This document shows, one piece after another, positions 24,632 through 31,199 of a stretch of DNA of 39,215 bases. This DNA is from an uncultured Eubacteriales bacterium (GTDB lineage: Bacteria; Bacillota; Clostridia; Christensenellales; UBA1242): contig CAOQRA010000005.1 of assembly GCA_948512295.1 (NCBI GenBank), positions 1-39,215 on the forward strand. Reading direction: 5' to 3'. The first letter of the stretch is position 1. Each line of letters opens with the position of its first letter. The position numbers and the translations under genes are program-made. The notes under the pieces were generated by a model that was not told the DNA's origin, did no database searches, and worked only from the letters and a program-made list of their open reading frames with translations.

Positions 24632-24647
24632 TGCATAGTCAACATGT

Positions 24648-24721
24648 GCAGGTGTAGTTCAGTGGTAGAACACTAGCCTTCCAAGCTGGTTGCGAGGGTC
24701 CGATTCCCTTCACCTGCTCCA
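24648..24721 (+). tRNA. tRNA-Gly (UCC anticodon)
   Basis: Acceptor GCAGGTG pairs with CACCTGC (24711-24717). The anticodon stem-loop CTAGC-CTTCCAA-GCTGG gives anticodon UCC. The T loop TCCGATTC is present and CCA is encoded. First gene of the cluster. Confidence 0.95.
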
Positions 24722-24726
24722 CATGG

Positions 24727-24803
24727 GCTTCCGTAGCTCAGCTGGATAGAGCAGTGCCCTTCTAAGGCAAAGGTCGAAGGTTCGAATCCTTCCGGGAGCA
24801 CCA
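24727..24803 (+). tRNA. tRNA-Arg (UCU anticodon)
   Basis: Acceptor GCTTCCG pairs with CGGGAGC (24793-24799) with one G-U. The loop CTTCTAA gives anticodon UCU, reading AGA and AGG. The outermost anticodon-stem pair is a G-A mismatch. CCA is encoded. Confidence 0.93.
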
Positions 24804-24809
24804 TTTATG

Positions 24810-24885
24810 GTGGACTTAGTTCAATTGGTAGAACGCCAGATTGTGGCTCTGGAGGTCATGGGTTCGATTCCCCTAGTCCACCCCA
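24810..24885 (+). tRNA. tRNA-His (GUG anticodon)
   Basis: The genomic G at -1 (24810) faces C73 (24882), as histidyl-tRNA synthetase requires. The loop TTGTGGC in stem CCAGA/TCTGG gives anticodon GUG. CCA is encoded (24883-24885). Confidence 0.95.
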
Positions 24886-24889
24886 TATC

Positions 24890-24958
24890 GGCAAAATCTC
24901 ACTTTATGGCCTCGGACTTTGCTATGCAAAATCCTACCGCTAGGGCGTGAGTTTTGCC
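24890..24958 (+). repeat. stem-loop element after tRNA-His
   Basis: GGCAAAATCTCAC (24890-24902) pairs with GTGAGTTTTGCC (24947-24958) over 12 pairs with one bulged base. An inner CCTA/TAGG hairpin lies at 24933-24944. It lies four bases past the tRNA-His CCA end. Confidence 0.6.
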
Positions 24959-25109
24959 TCTTTGCCGCCAAGCGAAATCGCACTATTGCGATTCGCAGCA
25001 GCTTTAAGAGGGGACAGGGGAAGAGTTTTGCTAGCTTTTCCTCTTACCGCTAACTTCAAGGGGTTCAGAAAATGTTTTTGCATTTTTTGGGGAAAGGAGC
25101 TACGCACGA
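24959..25109 (+). other. tRNA spacer without a gene
   Basis: This spacer has a GCGAAATCGCA...TTGCGATTCGC near-palindrome (about 24971-24995) and AAAATG/CATTTT arms near 25069-25086. It ends in GCATTTTTTGGGGAAAGG (25080-25097), a motif also seen before the other tRNA-Gln. The ORFs spanning it cross tRNA genes and are not credible. Confidence 0.5.
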
Positions 25110-25184
25110 TGGGGTGTCGCCAAGCGGTAAGGCATTGGACTCTGACTCCAACATGCGGGGGTTCGAATCCCTCCACCCCAGCCA
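25110..25184 (+). tRNA. tRNA-Gln (CUG anticodon)
   Basis: Acceptor TGGGGTG pairs with CACCCCA (25174-25180), discriminator G and CCA follow. The stem TTGGA/TCCAA with loop CTCTGAC gives anticodon CUG for CAG codons. Confidence 0.95.
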
Positions 25185-25251
25185 GCAAAAAATCCGCGCT
25201 GCTACTCGGCTTGTTCGAGAACAAGCGCTCGCTTGACGCTAGATTTTTTGC
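25185..25251 (+). repeat. stem-loop element after tRNA-Gln
   Basis: A perfect 10-bp outer stem GCAAAAAATC/GATTTTTTGC (25185-25194/25242-25251) encloses GCTTGTTC/GAACAAGC (25209-25216/25219-25226). It starts on the first base after the tRNA CCA end. Confidence 0.65.
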
Positions 25252-25355
25252 AATTCGCTCCAAACGAAAATGCGTAAAGCATTTTGCGCGACTCTCATGC
25301 GAAGCGGGACGTTGAGAGAAAATAAAGAATAGAAAAATTGCCTCCCCAGCTTTAT
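25252..25355 (+). other. tRNA spacer without a gene
   Basis: An AAAATGC/GCATTTT hairpin (25267-25273/25279-25285) and a CTCTCA/TGAGAG pair (25292-25297/25313-25318) are visible. No gene or separate promoter. Confidence 0.5.
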
Positions 25356-25431
25356 GGCCTACTAGCTCAGTTGGTAGAGCACTTGACTTTTAATCAAGGG
25401 GTCCCGGGTTCGAGCCCCGGGTAGACCACCA
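25356..25431 (+). tRNA. tRNA-Lys (UUU anticodon)
   Basis: The loop CTTTTAA in stem CTTGA/TCAAG gives anticodon UUU. CCA is encoded. The acceptor GGCCTAC faces GTAGACC, leaving a C-A mismatch at the third pair; the usual Firmicutes sequence has T there and pairs fully. Confidence 0.92.
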
Positions 25432-25561
25432 CAGCTTAAGCAAAAGCCTCAATTACGGGGCACCCCAAACGCTTCAGCATTTTAGGGGGAAAAGGAACAA
25501 ACGAGCGAGATTGTGCTGTTTTGAGTCATCAAAACGCACCAAAGCGAAGTTTGTGACGTAA
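25432..25561 (+). repeat. hairpin-rich spacer between tRNA-Lys and tRNA-Gln
   Basis: GGGGCACCCC (25457-25466) is a small palindrome. GCATTTTAGGGGGAAAAGG (from 25477) resembles the block before the first tRNA-Gln. GTGC-t-GTTTTGA pairs with TCAAAAC-GCAC (25513-25539), a strong hairpin with a 4-base loop. Confidence 0.55.
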
Positions 25562-25636
25562 TGGGGTGTCGCCAAGTGGTAAGGCACAAGATTTTGATTC
25601 TTGCATGCGTAGGTTCAAATCCTGCCACCCCAGCCA
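25562..25636 (+). tRNA. tRNA-Gln (UUG anticodon)
   Basis: Same acceptor as the first tRNA-Gln (TGGGGTG/CACCCCA). The stem CAAGA/TCTTG with loop TTTTGAT gives anticodon UUG for CAA codons. CCA is encoded. The two Gln tRNAs look like an old local duplication. Confidence 0.95.
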
Positions 25637-25644
25637 AAATGATA

Positions 25645-25669
25645 AAAAGGACTGCATAAGTCTTTTTTT
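25645..25669 (+). terminator. terminator of the tRNA cluster
   Basis: AAAAGGACT pairs with AGTCTTTTT (one G-U) around a GCATA loop. The T-run ends at 25669. The next promoter's TTGACA starts at 25671. Confidence 0.8.
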
Positions 25670-25670
25670 G

Positions 25671-25698
25671 TTGACATTGTTTTTTTGTGTGATATAAA
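25671..25698 (+). promoter_or_regulatory. promoter of the 85-aa Cys-rich gene
   Basis: TTGACA (25671-25676), a 16-base spacer and TATAAA (25693-25698), preceded by TGA (extended -10). The ATG is 18 bases downstream of the -10. Confidence 0.8.
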
Positions 25699-25715
25699 CA
25701 ATTAAGGAGAAAATT

Positions 25716-25973
25716 ATGGCATTTGTAAAAATAACGCACGCGAAAAAGATCGGCAGAATTCAAGAAATAACGGAAAAAATATATATGGTTCCTGACAAAA
25801 TAACTTGTCCAGAGGGGGATGGCATTATGTCGTGGGATTCGTATCACGGTTCATATTTTTGCTCTTGTGCCACTTGCAGAAAAGTGATTACTGGCAAGGA
25901 ATTTGTGGAAATGGAGTTGATTAAGGAAAAAATAAAAGATGTTGATGTAGAATCCGGAGAAAAGGATTGTTAG
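25716..25973 (+). CDS. unrecognised 85-residue Cys-rich protein
   Basis: An AAGGAGA site precedes the ATG. The cytoplasmic-looking product has C31 and then a tight cluster, FCSCATCRK, near residues 48-56, with two nearby His and Asp residues, so a metal site is possible. The C-terminus is acidic and helical and ends in Cys. It has its own promoter and stands alone between the tRNA cluster and murA. I do not recognise a family. Confidence 0.7.
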   Translation: MAFVKITHAKKIGRIQEITEKIYMVPDKITCPEGDGIMSWDSYHGSYFCSCATCRKVITGKEFVEMELIKEKIKDVDVESGEKDC

Positions 25974-26014
25974 AGGGGTAAAAGCACGCCATCAGGGCAG
26001 AGATTTTTTATTGT

Positions 26015-26020
26015 TATAAT
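26015..26020 (+). promoter_or_regulatory. extended -10 promoter of murA
   Basis: TATAAT with TGT just before it (26012-26014). No good -35 lies at the right distance, but extended -10 promoters can do without one. A start near 26027 would place the murA hairpin at the very 5' end of the mRNA. Confidence 0.55.
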
Positions 26021-26031
26021 GCACAAAATTC

Positions 26032-26083
26032 AAACTTGACATACTATGTATTGTAAGGATACATATTTATGTCAAGTTTTTTT
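26032..26083 (+). promoter_or_regulatory. hairpin spanning the murA start codon
   Basis: AAACTTGACATA (26032-26043) pairs with TATGTCAAGTTT (26068-26079). TATGTAT (26045-26051) pairs with ATACATA (26059-26065). The 7-base loop TGTAAGG carries most of the Shine-Dalgarno (AAGGA), while the ATG (26069-26071) is in the stem. A T-run continues to 26083, giving a terminator-like outline. Confidence 0.75.
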
Positions 26084-27328
26084 ATTAATGGTGGAAATAA
26101 ATTGCGAGGTGATGTCAGCGTTGATTGCGCAAAAAACGCGTTGCTGCCAATTATGGCGGCGTGTGTACTCAATGAGGGAGTGGTTACTTTTGAAAATGCT
26201 GTGCCATATCTTGATGTCCTAGTAATGAAAGACATCTTAACGCATTTGGGTGCAAAAGTGGAATTTTGTGATACCAATTTAACTATTGATACAAGACAGG
26301 TATGTCAGCATGTAGTTCCGCTTGAACTTGCTGGCAAACTTCGCGCATCTATATTTTTACTGGGACCTCTGCTTGGGCGAATGAAAAAGGCTAAAATGGC
26401 ATATCCTGGCGGCTGCAATATTGGTCTTAGACCTATAGATTTGCATTTGAACGGGTTAAGGCTTCAAGGTGCATGCATAAATGAAAAAAATGGTTACATA
26501 TATGCGGAGGGGGAAAACTTGCACTCTAATGACATAATTTTAGATTTCCCTAGTGTGGGGGCTACCGAAAATTTAATTATGTCAAGTGTATTGACAAACG
26601 GAACGACACATATTTACAATCCTGCAAAAGAACCAGAAATTGTGGATTTACAAAACTTTTTAAACAAATGCGGAGCTAAAATAAGCGGTGCTGGCGGCAA
26701 TGTCATCACTATTACAGGTGTTAAAAAGTTGGCAAAAAATATTAAATATCATGTTATGCCAGACCGTATTATCGCAGGCACACTTATGATAGCCTGCGCA
26801 ATGTGCGGTGGCGAAATAACGCTAAACAACTCGCCTTGGCAGCATAATCAAGCAATTATTTCTAAATTAAAGCAATCTGCTTGCCAATTCAGCTTCAAAG
26901 ATGATAAAATATTCATGAAATGTTTATCAAGACCTAAAAGTTTTGGTAAAATTCAAACCGCAGCTTATCCAGGGTTTCCTACCGATTTACAAGCGCAGGC
27001 TATGGCTCTTCAAACAATAAGTGAGGGAATATGTTTAATAGAAGAAAATCTGTTTGAAGCTCGTTTTAAACACGTATGTGGACTGACGAAGATGGGCGCG
27101 GACATCAAATGTCACGGCAATATTTGCATAGTAAATGGCAAAGAGCGACTATTTGGTGCCGAGGTAATTGCGGAGGACTTACGCGGCGGTGCAAGTTTAG
27201 TTCTTGCAGGGCTTGCAAGCGAAGGGTATACAAGAGTGTATAACATTGACTTTATTGATCGTGGTTATTATAAACTGGAGAAAACGCTATCGCAGCTTGG
27301 TGCTGACATAGTAAGGGAGGTTGATTGA
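26069..27328 (+). CDS. murA: UDP-N-acetylglucosamine 1-carboxyvinyltransferase
   Basis: MurA transfers enolpyruvate from PEP to UDP-GlcNAc, the first committed step of peptidoglycan synthesis. The 419-residue enzyme has K22/N23 in the CAKNALLP loop, the catalytic loop Cys116 (PGGCNIGLRP) and the GFPTDLQAQAM motif. With Cys at 116 rather than Asp, it is the fosfomycin-sensitive form by motif. The start lies in the hairpin above. It overlaps ftsQ by four bases (TTGA). Confidence 0.96.
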   Translation: MSSFFINGGNKLRGDVSVDCAKNALLPIMAACVLNEGVVTFENAVPYLDVLVMKDILTHLGAKVEFCDTNLTIDTRQVCQHVVPLELAGKLRASIFLLGPLLGRMKKAKMAYPGGCNIGLRPIDLHLNGLRLQGACINEKNGYIYAEGENLHSNDIILDFPSVGATENLIMSSVLTNGTTHIYNPAKEPEIVDLQNFLNKCGAKISGAGGNVITITGVKKLAKNIKYHVMPDRIIAGTLMIACAMCGGEITLNNSPWQHNQAIISKLKQSACQFSFKDDKIFMKCLSRPKSFGKIQTAAYPGFPTDLQAQAMALQTISEGICLIEENLFEARFKHVCGLTKMGADIKCHGNICIVNGKERLFGAEVIAEDLRGGASLVLAGLASEGYTRVYNIDFIDRGYYKLEKTLSQLGADIVREVD

Positions 27329-28197
27329 AGAAAAAGTGGTGGATATTATTAGGTGGAGCACTTGGGATAATTGTCATATTTGTTATCCTATGCTTTACCT
27401 TGTTCGCTTTAAAATCGGTGCGTGTAAATTATCGGACAAGCATATCACATCTTTTGGGCCAGGAGCAGCAGATAGTCGATAGCGGGAATTTTAACTATGG
27501 CAAACCCGTGTTATTTCTAGGCAAGAGAGCAAGCATTGAAAAAATAGAAAGAGAAAATCCTTATGTGAAAGTTATAAATATCGAAACCAAATTCCCATGC
27601 GAGTATGTAATCAATTGTGCAGAAAGGCAAGAAGTTTATTATTTAGAACTCAATAATAAATTTTACATCTGTGACCAAGAATTTAAAGTACTGAAAGTGC
27701 AAGATGTAAAGCCCGATCAGCTTATGGAATATAGTGGCTTACGTGTAAATAATTCAAATGCTGTGCCAGGCGAGTTTTTAAAAATTGACAACCAAATTGA
27801 TGTCTACAATGCGTTTATTGAAAGTAATCGGCTTTTACACGAACAAAATGCAATTATAAAGAGTCTTGAAGTTGGCACAAGTTTAGATGAAGTTTTAAAC
27901 AAAGAACAAGCTTATGTAAAATTAAATTTTCAGGATGGACAAACCTACATCATTAAAAATGCCACCTATGGGCTCAAGTACAAGGTGGCAAAAATGCTGG
28001 AAGTATATTCCCAAATTTTCACAATCATTGGACAACCAATTGATAAGGATTTACCAGCTGATGAGGAAAATGTTTGGACTATGGACAAAATTCGACAAAG
28101 TACGATTGTTATAAATAATTATTATCGAACGGACTTACATGGCGAAAATGAGTGTTATTTTAATGTGTTACCACCACAAAATAGTGTAAATATTTGA
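27325..28197 (+). CDS. ftsQ: cell division protein FtsQ/DivIB
   Basis: The 290-residue protein has a short cytoplasmic N-terminus (KKKWW), one membrane segment (about residues 6-28) and then an outside POTRA-type region (FALKSVRVNYRTSISH ...). It is part of the FtsQBL sub-complex that couples divisome assembly to septal wall synthesis. Sequence conservation is low, so the call rests on architecture and position between murA and ftsA. The start is TTG with GGAGG four bases upstream. Confidence 0.8.
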   Translation: MKKKWWILLGGALGIIVIFVILCFTLFALKSVRVNYRTSISHLLGQEQQIVDSGNFNYGKPVLFLGKRASIEKIERENPYVKVINIETKFPCEYVINCAERQEVYYLELNNKFYICDQEFKVLKVQDVKPDQLMEYSGLRVNNSNAVPGEFLKIDNQIDVYNAFIESNRLLHEQNAIIKSLEVGTSLDEVLNKEQAYVKLNFQDGQTYIIKNATYGLKYKVAKMLEVYSQIFTIIGQPIDKDLPADEENVWTMDKIRQSTIVINNYYRTDLHGENECYFNVLPPQNSVNI

Positions 28198-28213
28198 CAT
28201 TTACACTTTTTTT
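28183..28213 (+). terminator. terminator after ftsQ
   Basis: AGTGTAAAT (28183-28191) pairs perfectly with ATTTACACT (28199-28207), and T's continue to 28213. The ftsQ stop and most of the next -35 are in the loop. Confidence 0.85.
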
Positions 28214-28222
28214 GACTAAAAT
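28194..28222 (+). promoter_or_regulatory. promoter of ftsA
   Basis: TTGACA (28194-28199), a 17-base spacer and TAAAAT (28217-28222). The -35 is inside the ftsQ terminator hairpin. The ftsA ATG is 19 bases past the -10. Confidence 0.75.
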
Positions 28223-28241
28223 TAAAGCATAAGGGGAATTT

Positions 28242-29363
28242 ATGGCGAAAGATTATGTATTGGTTTTAGATATTGGTTCTTCGCGGCTTCGTGCAATGAC
28301 AGCCTCGAAAGGGCTTAACAATACTTTTATTGTAAAAGGGAATGCAGAAGCTGAATATGATGGCTATTACGAAGGGCGATTTTTGAATCCTGATGCGCTT
28401 TGTGATATTATTAAAAGTTTGCTTGGCGAACTTGATTTTGAGGTTTCAAGAAAGCATAATAAAATTTTTATTGGGGTTCCTGCGGAATTTTCCTCGGTGA
28501 CCTGCACAACTGCCTCCGTTAACCTAGGGGAGCGTCGAAAAGTAAAACAATCGGATATAGATAATCTTTTCTATTCAACTGGAGAAAAGGCGAAACTTGA
28601 GAATGTGGAAGTTGTCAGTATTGATGCTATCACTTTTCGTATTGATGAAGGGCATTCGTCTATTAACCCAGTGGGCGAGTATGCAAACTCACTTTCTGCG
28701 GAACTTAGTATTATATATTGCGTAAAAGAATTTATAGAGTTGTTTAATAAAATTGTAGCCTCGCTTGGCTTTGAAAGTGTGGAGTATATTTCTGAGCCAC
28801 TTTCAGAAGGGCTTTTTGTTATCAATGATGAGGGGCGAGAGGACCTTAATATGCTTATCAATGTCGGAGATCTCACTACAAACATTTCCTTTGTAAAAGG
28901 GAATGCACTTGCCTCGCTTGCTTCCTTTTCCATAGGCGGTGGACACATTACAAATGACCTTAGTGAGGCGTTTGATATCACTCTGACAGAGGCGGATAGG
29001 CTTAAAAGACAAATTGTATTGTCGCTACGGGGCAAAAACAATGATTTTTATGAACTCACTTCCGATTTTGGCAAAATTATCAAAATTCCACTTATTACTG
29101 CAAATGAAGTGGTGGCAGCAAGAATTGAAATTCTTTCTAGTGCAGTCAATCAATGTATTCAGCTGTTTTCTACCGCTTACATACCTTATTTACCAGTATA
29201 TTTGACAGGAGCGGGAGTAAGTGCAGTAAAAGGCGGTCGTGATTACATGGCAAAATGTTTAGGACGAAACATCAAATATGGTGTGCCGCCACTTCCAGGT
29301 AAAGATAAGCCTCAAAATGCCTCTATGTATTCACTTGTCAATACTGCACTTGATAAAGCTTGA
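28242..29363 (+). CDS. ftsA: FtsA-like cell division ATPase
   Basis: The 373-residue actin-fold protein has the phosphate-1 motif LDIGSSRLRA, a phosphate-2 region INVGDLTTNISF and the adenosine motif VYLTGAGVSA. It sits directly before ftsZ. FtsA normally ends in an amphipathic helix that binds the membrane; here the protein stops at NTALDKA with no such helix, and it is shorter than the usual 400-440 residues. Either it is anchored another way or it is a divergent FtsA-type paralogue. Confidence 0.8.
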   Translation: MAKDYVLVLDIGSSRLRAMTASKGLNNTFIVKGNAEAEYDGYYEGRFLNPDALCDIIKSLLGELDFEVSRKHNKIFIGVPAEFSSVTCTTASVNLGERRKVKQSDIDNLFYSTGEKAKLENVEVVSIDAITFRIDEGHSSINPVGEYANSLSAELSIIYCVKEFIELFNKIVASLGFESVEYISEPLSEGLFVINDEGREDLNMLINVGDLTTNISFVKGNALASLASFSIGGGHITNDLSEAFDITLTEADRLKRQIVLSLRGKNNDFYELTSDFGKIIKIPLITANEVVAARIEILSSAVNQCIQLFSTAYIPYLPVYLTGAGVSAVKGGRDYMAKCLGRNIKYGVPPLPGKDKPQNASMYSLVNTALDKA

Positions 29364-29423
29364 ATAAATAACGACAAAAATGAAAAAATATTCATAATTT
29401 TTTGAAATTATACATTGATTTTC

Positions 29424-29452
29424 TTGCAAAAAAAGAAAATTTGTATTAAAAT
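29424..29452 (+). promoter_or_regulatory. promoter of ftsZ
   Basis: TTGCAA (29424-29429), a 17-base spacer and TAAAAT (29447-29452). An inverted repeat ATTTTCTT/AAGAAAAT (29418-29425/29433-29440) straddles the -35 and the spacer and could be an operator. A second, ATAATTT/AAATTAT, lies at 29394-29411. Confidence 0.7.
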
Positions 29453-29483
29453 ATACTTAAATTTAACGTTAGAAGGAGTTAAC

Positions 29484-30674
29484 ATGGATAATAATATCAA
29501 TACATCTGTTGCTAAAATCAAGGTTGTTGGCGTTGGTGGGGCTGGAAATAATGCTGTTAATCGTATGATTGACGCTGGGGTAAGTTCAGCTGAGTTTGTG
29601 GCTGTCAATACTGATAAGCAAACACTATTAATTAGCAAAGCTGAAACTAGATTACAAATAGGTGAGCGTTTGACTGGTGGACTTGGCGCCGGTGCCAATC
29701 CAGAAGTTGGACAAAAAGCGGCCGAAGAAAGCAAAAGTTCTATTACAGACATGCTTAAAGGAACAAACCTTGTTTTCATTACCGCAGGACTTGGCGGCGG
29801 CTCTGGCTCGGGTGCTGCTCCCGTGATTGCACAAATTTCAAAAGAACTTGGAATTCTTACTATTGCGGTTGTAACAAAGCCTTTCGACTTTGAAGGCCCA
29901 AAAAGAGCGGAAAATGCAAATAAAGCACTTGAAAATTTACGCAAGTATGTAGATGCACTTGTTGTTATTCCAAACCAAAAACTTCTTCAAATTGTACCAA
30001 AGAAAACTCCTCTTACTGAAAGTTTCCGTTTTGCTGACGATGTATTAAGACAAGGTGTTCAGGGCATTTCTGACCTTATTGTATATCCTGGTCTTATTAA
30101 CCTCGACTTTGCAGACGTGACCACTATTATGCGTAACAAAGGTCTTGCTCATATGGGTATTGGATATGGACAAGGTGAAAATAAATCTTTAGATGCTGTA
30201 AAACAAGCTGTGGCAAGTCCACTTCTTGAAACCACAATTGAGGGGGCAACTGGTCTTCTTATCAATATCAAAGGTGGTAGCGACCTCACTCAAGATGACC
30301 TTTCGGAAGCTGCCGAACTTGTTAAAGAAGTAGTAGACGAAGGTTGCAATATCATACTTGGTACAAGTATTGATGAAAATATGCATGATGAGGTGGAAAT
30401 CACTTTGATTGCCACTGGGTTCCCTCTTCCGAATGAGAAAAAAGAAGAAACTGAAGTTTCTAATGCTCGCTCTATAGGCAATATGGGTGAAAAGAAAGAA
30501 GTGGCTTCTGCACGTTCAGTTTTCAGCGGCTTTGCTAAAGCGCAAGCTGAAGAAGAGGCTAAAAAACCAGAAGTTAATGTTACTGCTAAGAATACTGCGG
30601 GCTCTTCAAGAGTGGAAGTTGAATCTTCCGTTCCACCTTGGATTCAAAAACTTAGAGATAACAAGAAAAAATAA
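29484..30674 (+). CDS. ftsZ: cell division protein FtsZ
   Basis: FtsZ (396 residues) is the tubulin-like GTPase that forms the division ring. The N-terminal GVGGAGNNAVNRM is canonical. The tubulin signature reads GGGSGSG (residues 104-110), with Ser in place of both Thr of the usual GGGTGTG. DFADVTTIM and the synergy loop are intact. The variable linker is followed by the C-terminal peptide VPPWIQKLRDNKKK, which binds FtsA and SepF partners. The start 29484 follows AGAAGGAG; an upstream in-frame start at 29415 runs through the promoter and is rejected. Confidence 0.97.
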   Translation: MDNNINTSVAKIKVVGVGGAGNNAVNRMIDAGVSSAEFVAVNTDKQTLLISKAETRLQIGERLTGGLGAGANPEVGQKAAEESKSSITDMLKGTNLVFITAGLGGGSGSGAAPVIAQISKELGILTIAVVTKPFDFEGPKRAENANKALENLRKYVDALVVIPNQKLLQIVPKKTPLTESFRFADDVLRQGVQGISDLIVYPGLINLDFADVTTIMRNKGLAHMGIGYGQGENKSLDAVKQAVASPLLETTIEGATGLLINIKGGSDLTQDDLSEAAELVKEVVDEGCNIILGTSIDENMHDEVEITLIATGFPLPNEKKEETEVSNARSIGNMGEKKEVASARSVFSGFAKAQAEEEAKKPEVNVTAKNTAGSSRVEVESSVPPWIQKLRDNKKK

Positions 30675-30807
30675 GCGTATATATATTTTAAATTTCTTTT
30701 AAAGCATAAATTATATGACGATTATTCAAAGTGTACAATTAGTACTTGTTTTAACTTTTAGGCTATTATATTAAAATTACTATGCTGAGTTTTACTTGAC
30801 TTGTATA
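30675..30807. other. AT-rich DNA between ftsZ and its terminator
   Basis: I see no ORF and no second promoter. The spoIIGA-sigE-sigG genes that often follow ftsZ in spore formers are not here. Confidence 0.5.
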
Positions 30808-30832
30808 AAAGAGGCGTTTAAAGCCTCTTTTT
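30808..30832 (+). terminator. terminator of ftsZ
   Basis: AAAGAGGC (30808-30815) pairs perfectly with GCCTCTTT (30823-30830), 7-base loop, and the T-run continues to 30832. Confidence 0.9.
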
Positions 30833-30857
30833 GGTGAAAAAACTGACAAATTTCTAC

Positions 30858-30886
30858 TTTACAAAATTAAAATTGTGTGATATAAT
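30858..30886 (+). promoter_or_regulatory. promoter of rpoZ
   Basis: TTTACA (30858-30863), a 17-base spacer and TATAAT (30881-30886), with TGA before the -10 (extended -10). A strong site. Confidence 0.85.
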
Positions 30887-30916
30887 AATACAGAATTAAA
30901 TTTAGAGGTGATTACT

Positions 30917-31114
30917 ATGATGATTGAACCATCCATTGACTTGCTTGTGGAAAAAACTAATGGAAATAGATATGTGCTTTGCACTCTTATTACAAAACGT
31001 GCTAAAGAAATTGAAAGCGTGAGAAGGCTTGAGCTTGCTGATCAAGATAAAAAAGCCATCAGTATTGCATGCGAAGAAATTGCCGCAGGTAAAGTTAAAC
31101 CAACAGCATTTTAA
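30917..31114 (+). CDS. rpoZ: RNA polymerase omega subunit
   Basis: Omega (65 residues) helps assemble and stabilise the beta' subunit. IEPSIDLLVEKTNGNRYVL and the TKRAKEI segment match the family. AGAGGTG (30904-30910) points to the ATG at 30917; the next ATG at 30920 is possible. The gmk gene that usually precedes rpoZ is absent, and rpoZ has its own promoter here. Confidence 0.9.
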   Translation: MMIEPSIDLLVEKTNGNRYVLCTLITKRAKEIESVRRLELADQDKKAISIACEEIAAGKVKPTAF

Positions 31115-31142
31115 TGACAAATTAAAAGTTTTATGTTATAAT
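31114..31142 (+). promoter_or_regulatory. promoter of priA
   Basis: ATGACA (31114-31119, one base overlapping the rpoZ stop), a 17-base spacer and TATAAT (31137-31142) with TGT before it. The predicted start near 31149 lies past the left arm of the adjacent terminator, so priA transcripts would escape it. Confidence 0.75.
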
Positions 31143-31188
31143 TCTATTACGATAGACATTAAATCGTCTTTTGTGATAGAATTTTTTT
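31140..31188 (+). terminator. terminator of rpoZ
   Basis: AATTCTAT (31140-31147) pairs with ATAGAATT (31176-31183). Inside, ACGAT/ATCGT strengthens the fold. A T-run reaches 31188, just before the priA ribosome-binding site. Confidence 0.75.
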
Positions 31189-31199
31189 AAGGAGAAATT

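Noticed and set aside
24947..25315. ORF of 122 codons across the tRNA-Gln region, and the 107-codon one opposite
   Set aside because: Both run through a tRNA gene. The opposite one contains the VEGFEPPH-type string that antisense tRNA reading gives. No ribosome-binding site.
25482..25847. Minus-strand ORF of 121 codons
   Set aside because: Antisense to tRNA-Gln and to the Cys-rich gene; contains the GVAGFEPTHARIK artefact typical of tRNA antisense.
26036..26064. TTGACA in the murA hairpin as a -35
   Set aside because: No -10 with acceptable match lies 16-18 bases downstream; TATAAT at 26015 is a better candidate.
28571..29041. Minus-strand ORF of 156 codons opposite ftsA
   Set aside because: Ser/Leu-rich shadow of the ftsA codons without a ribosome-binding site.
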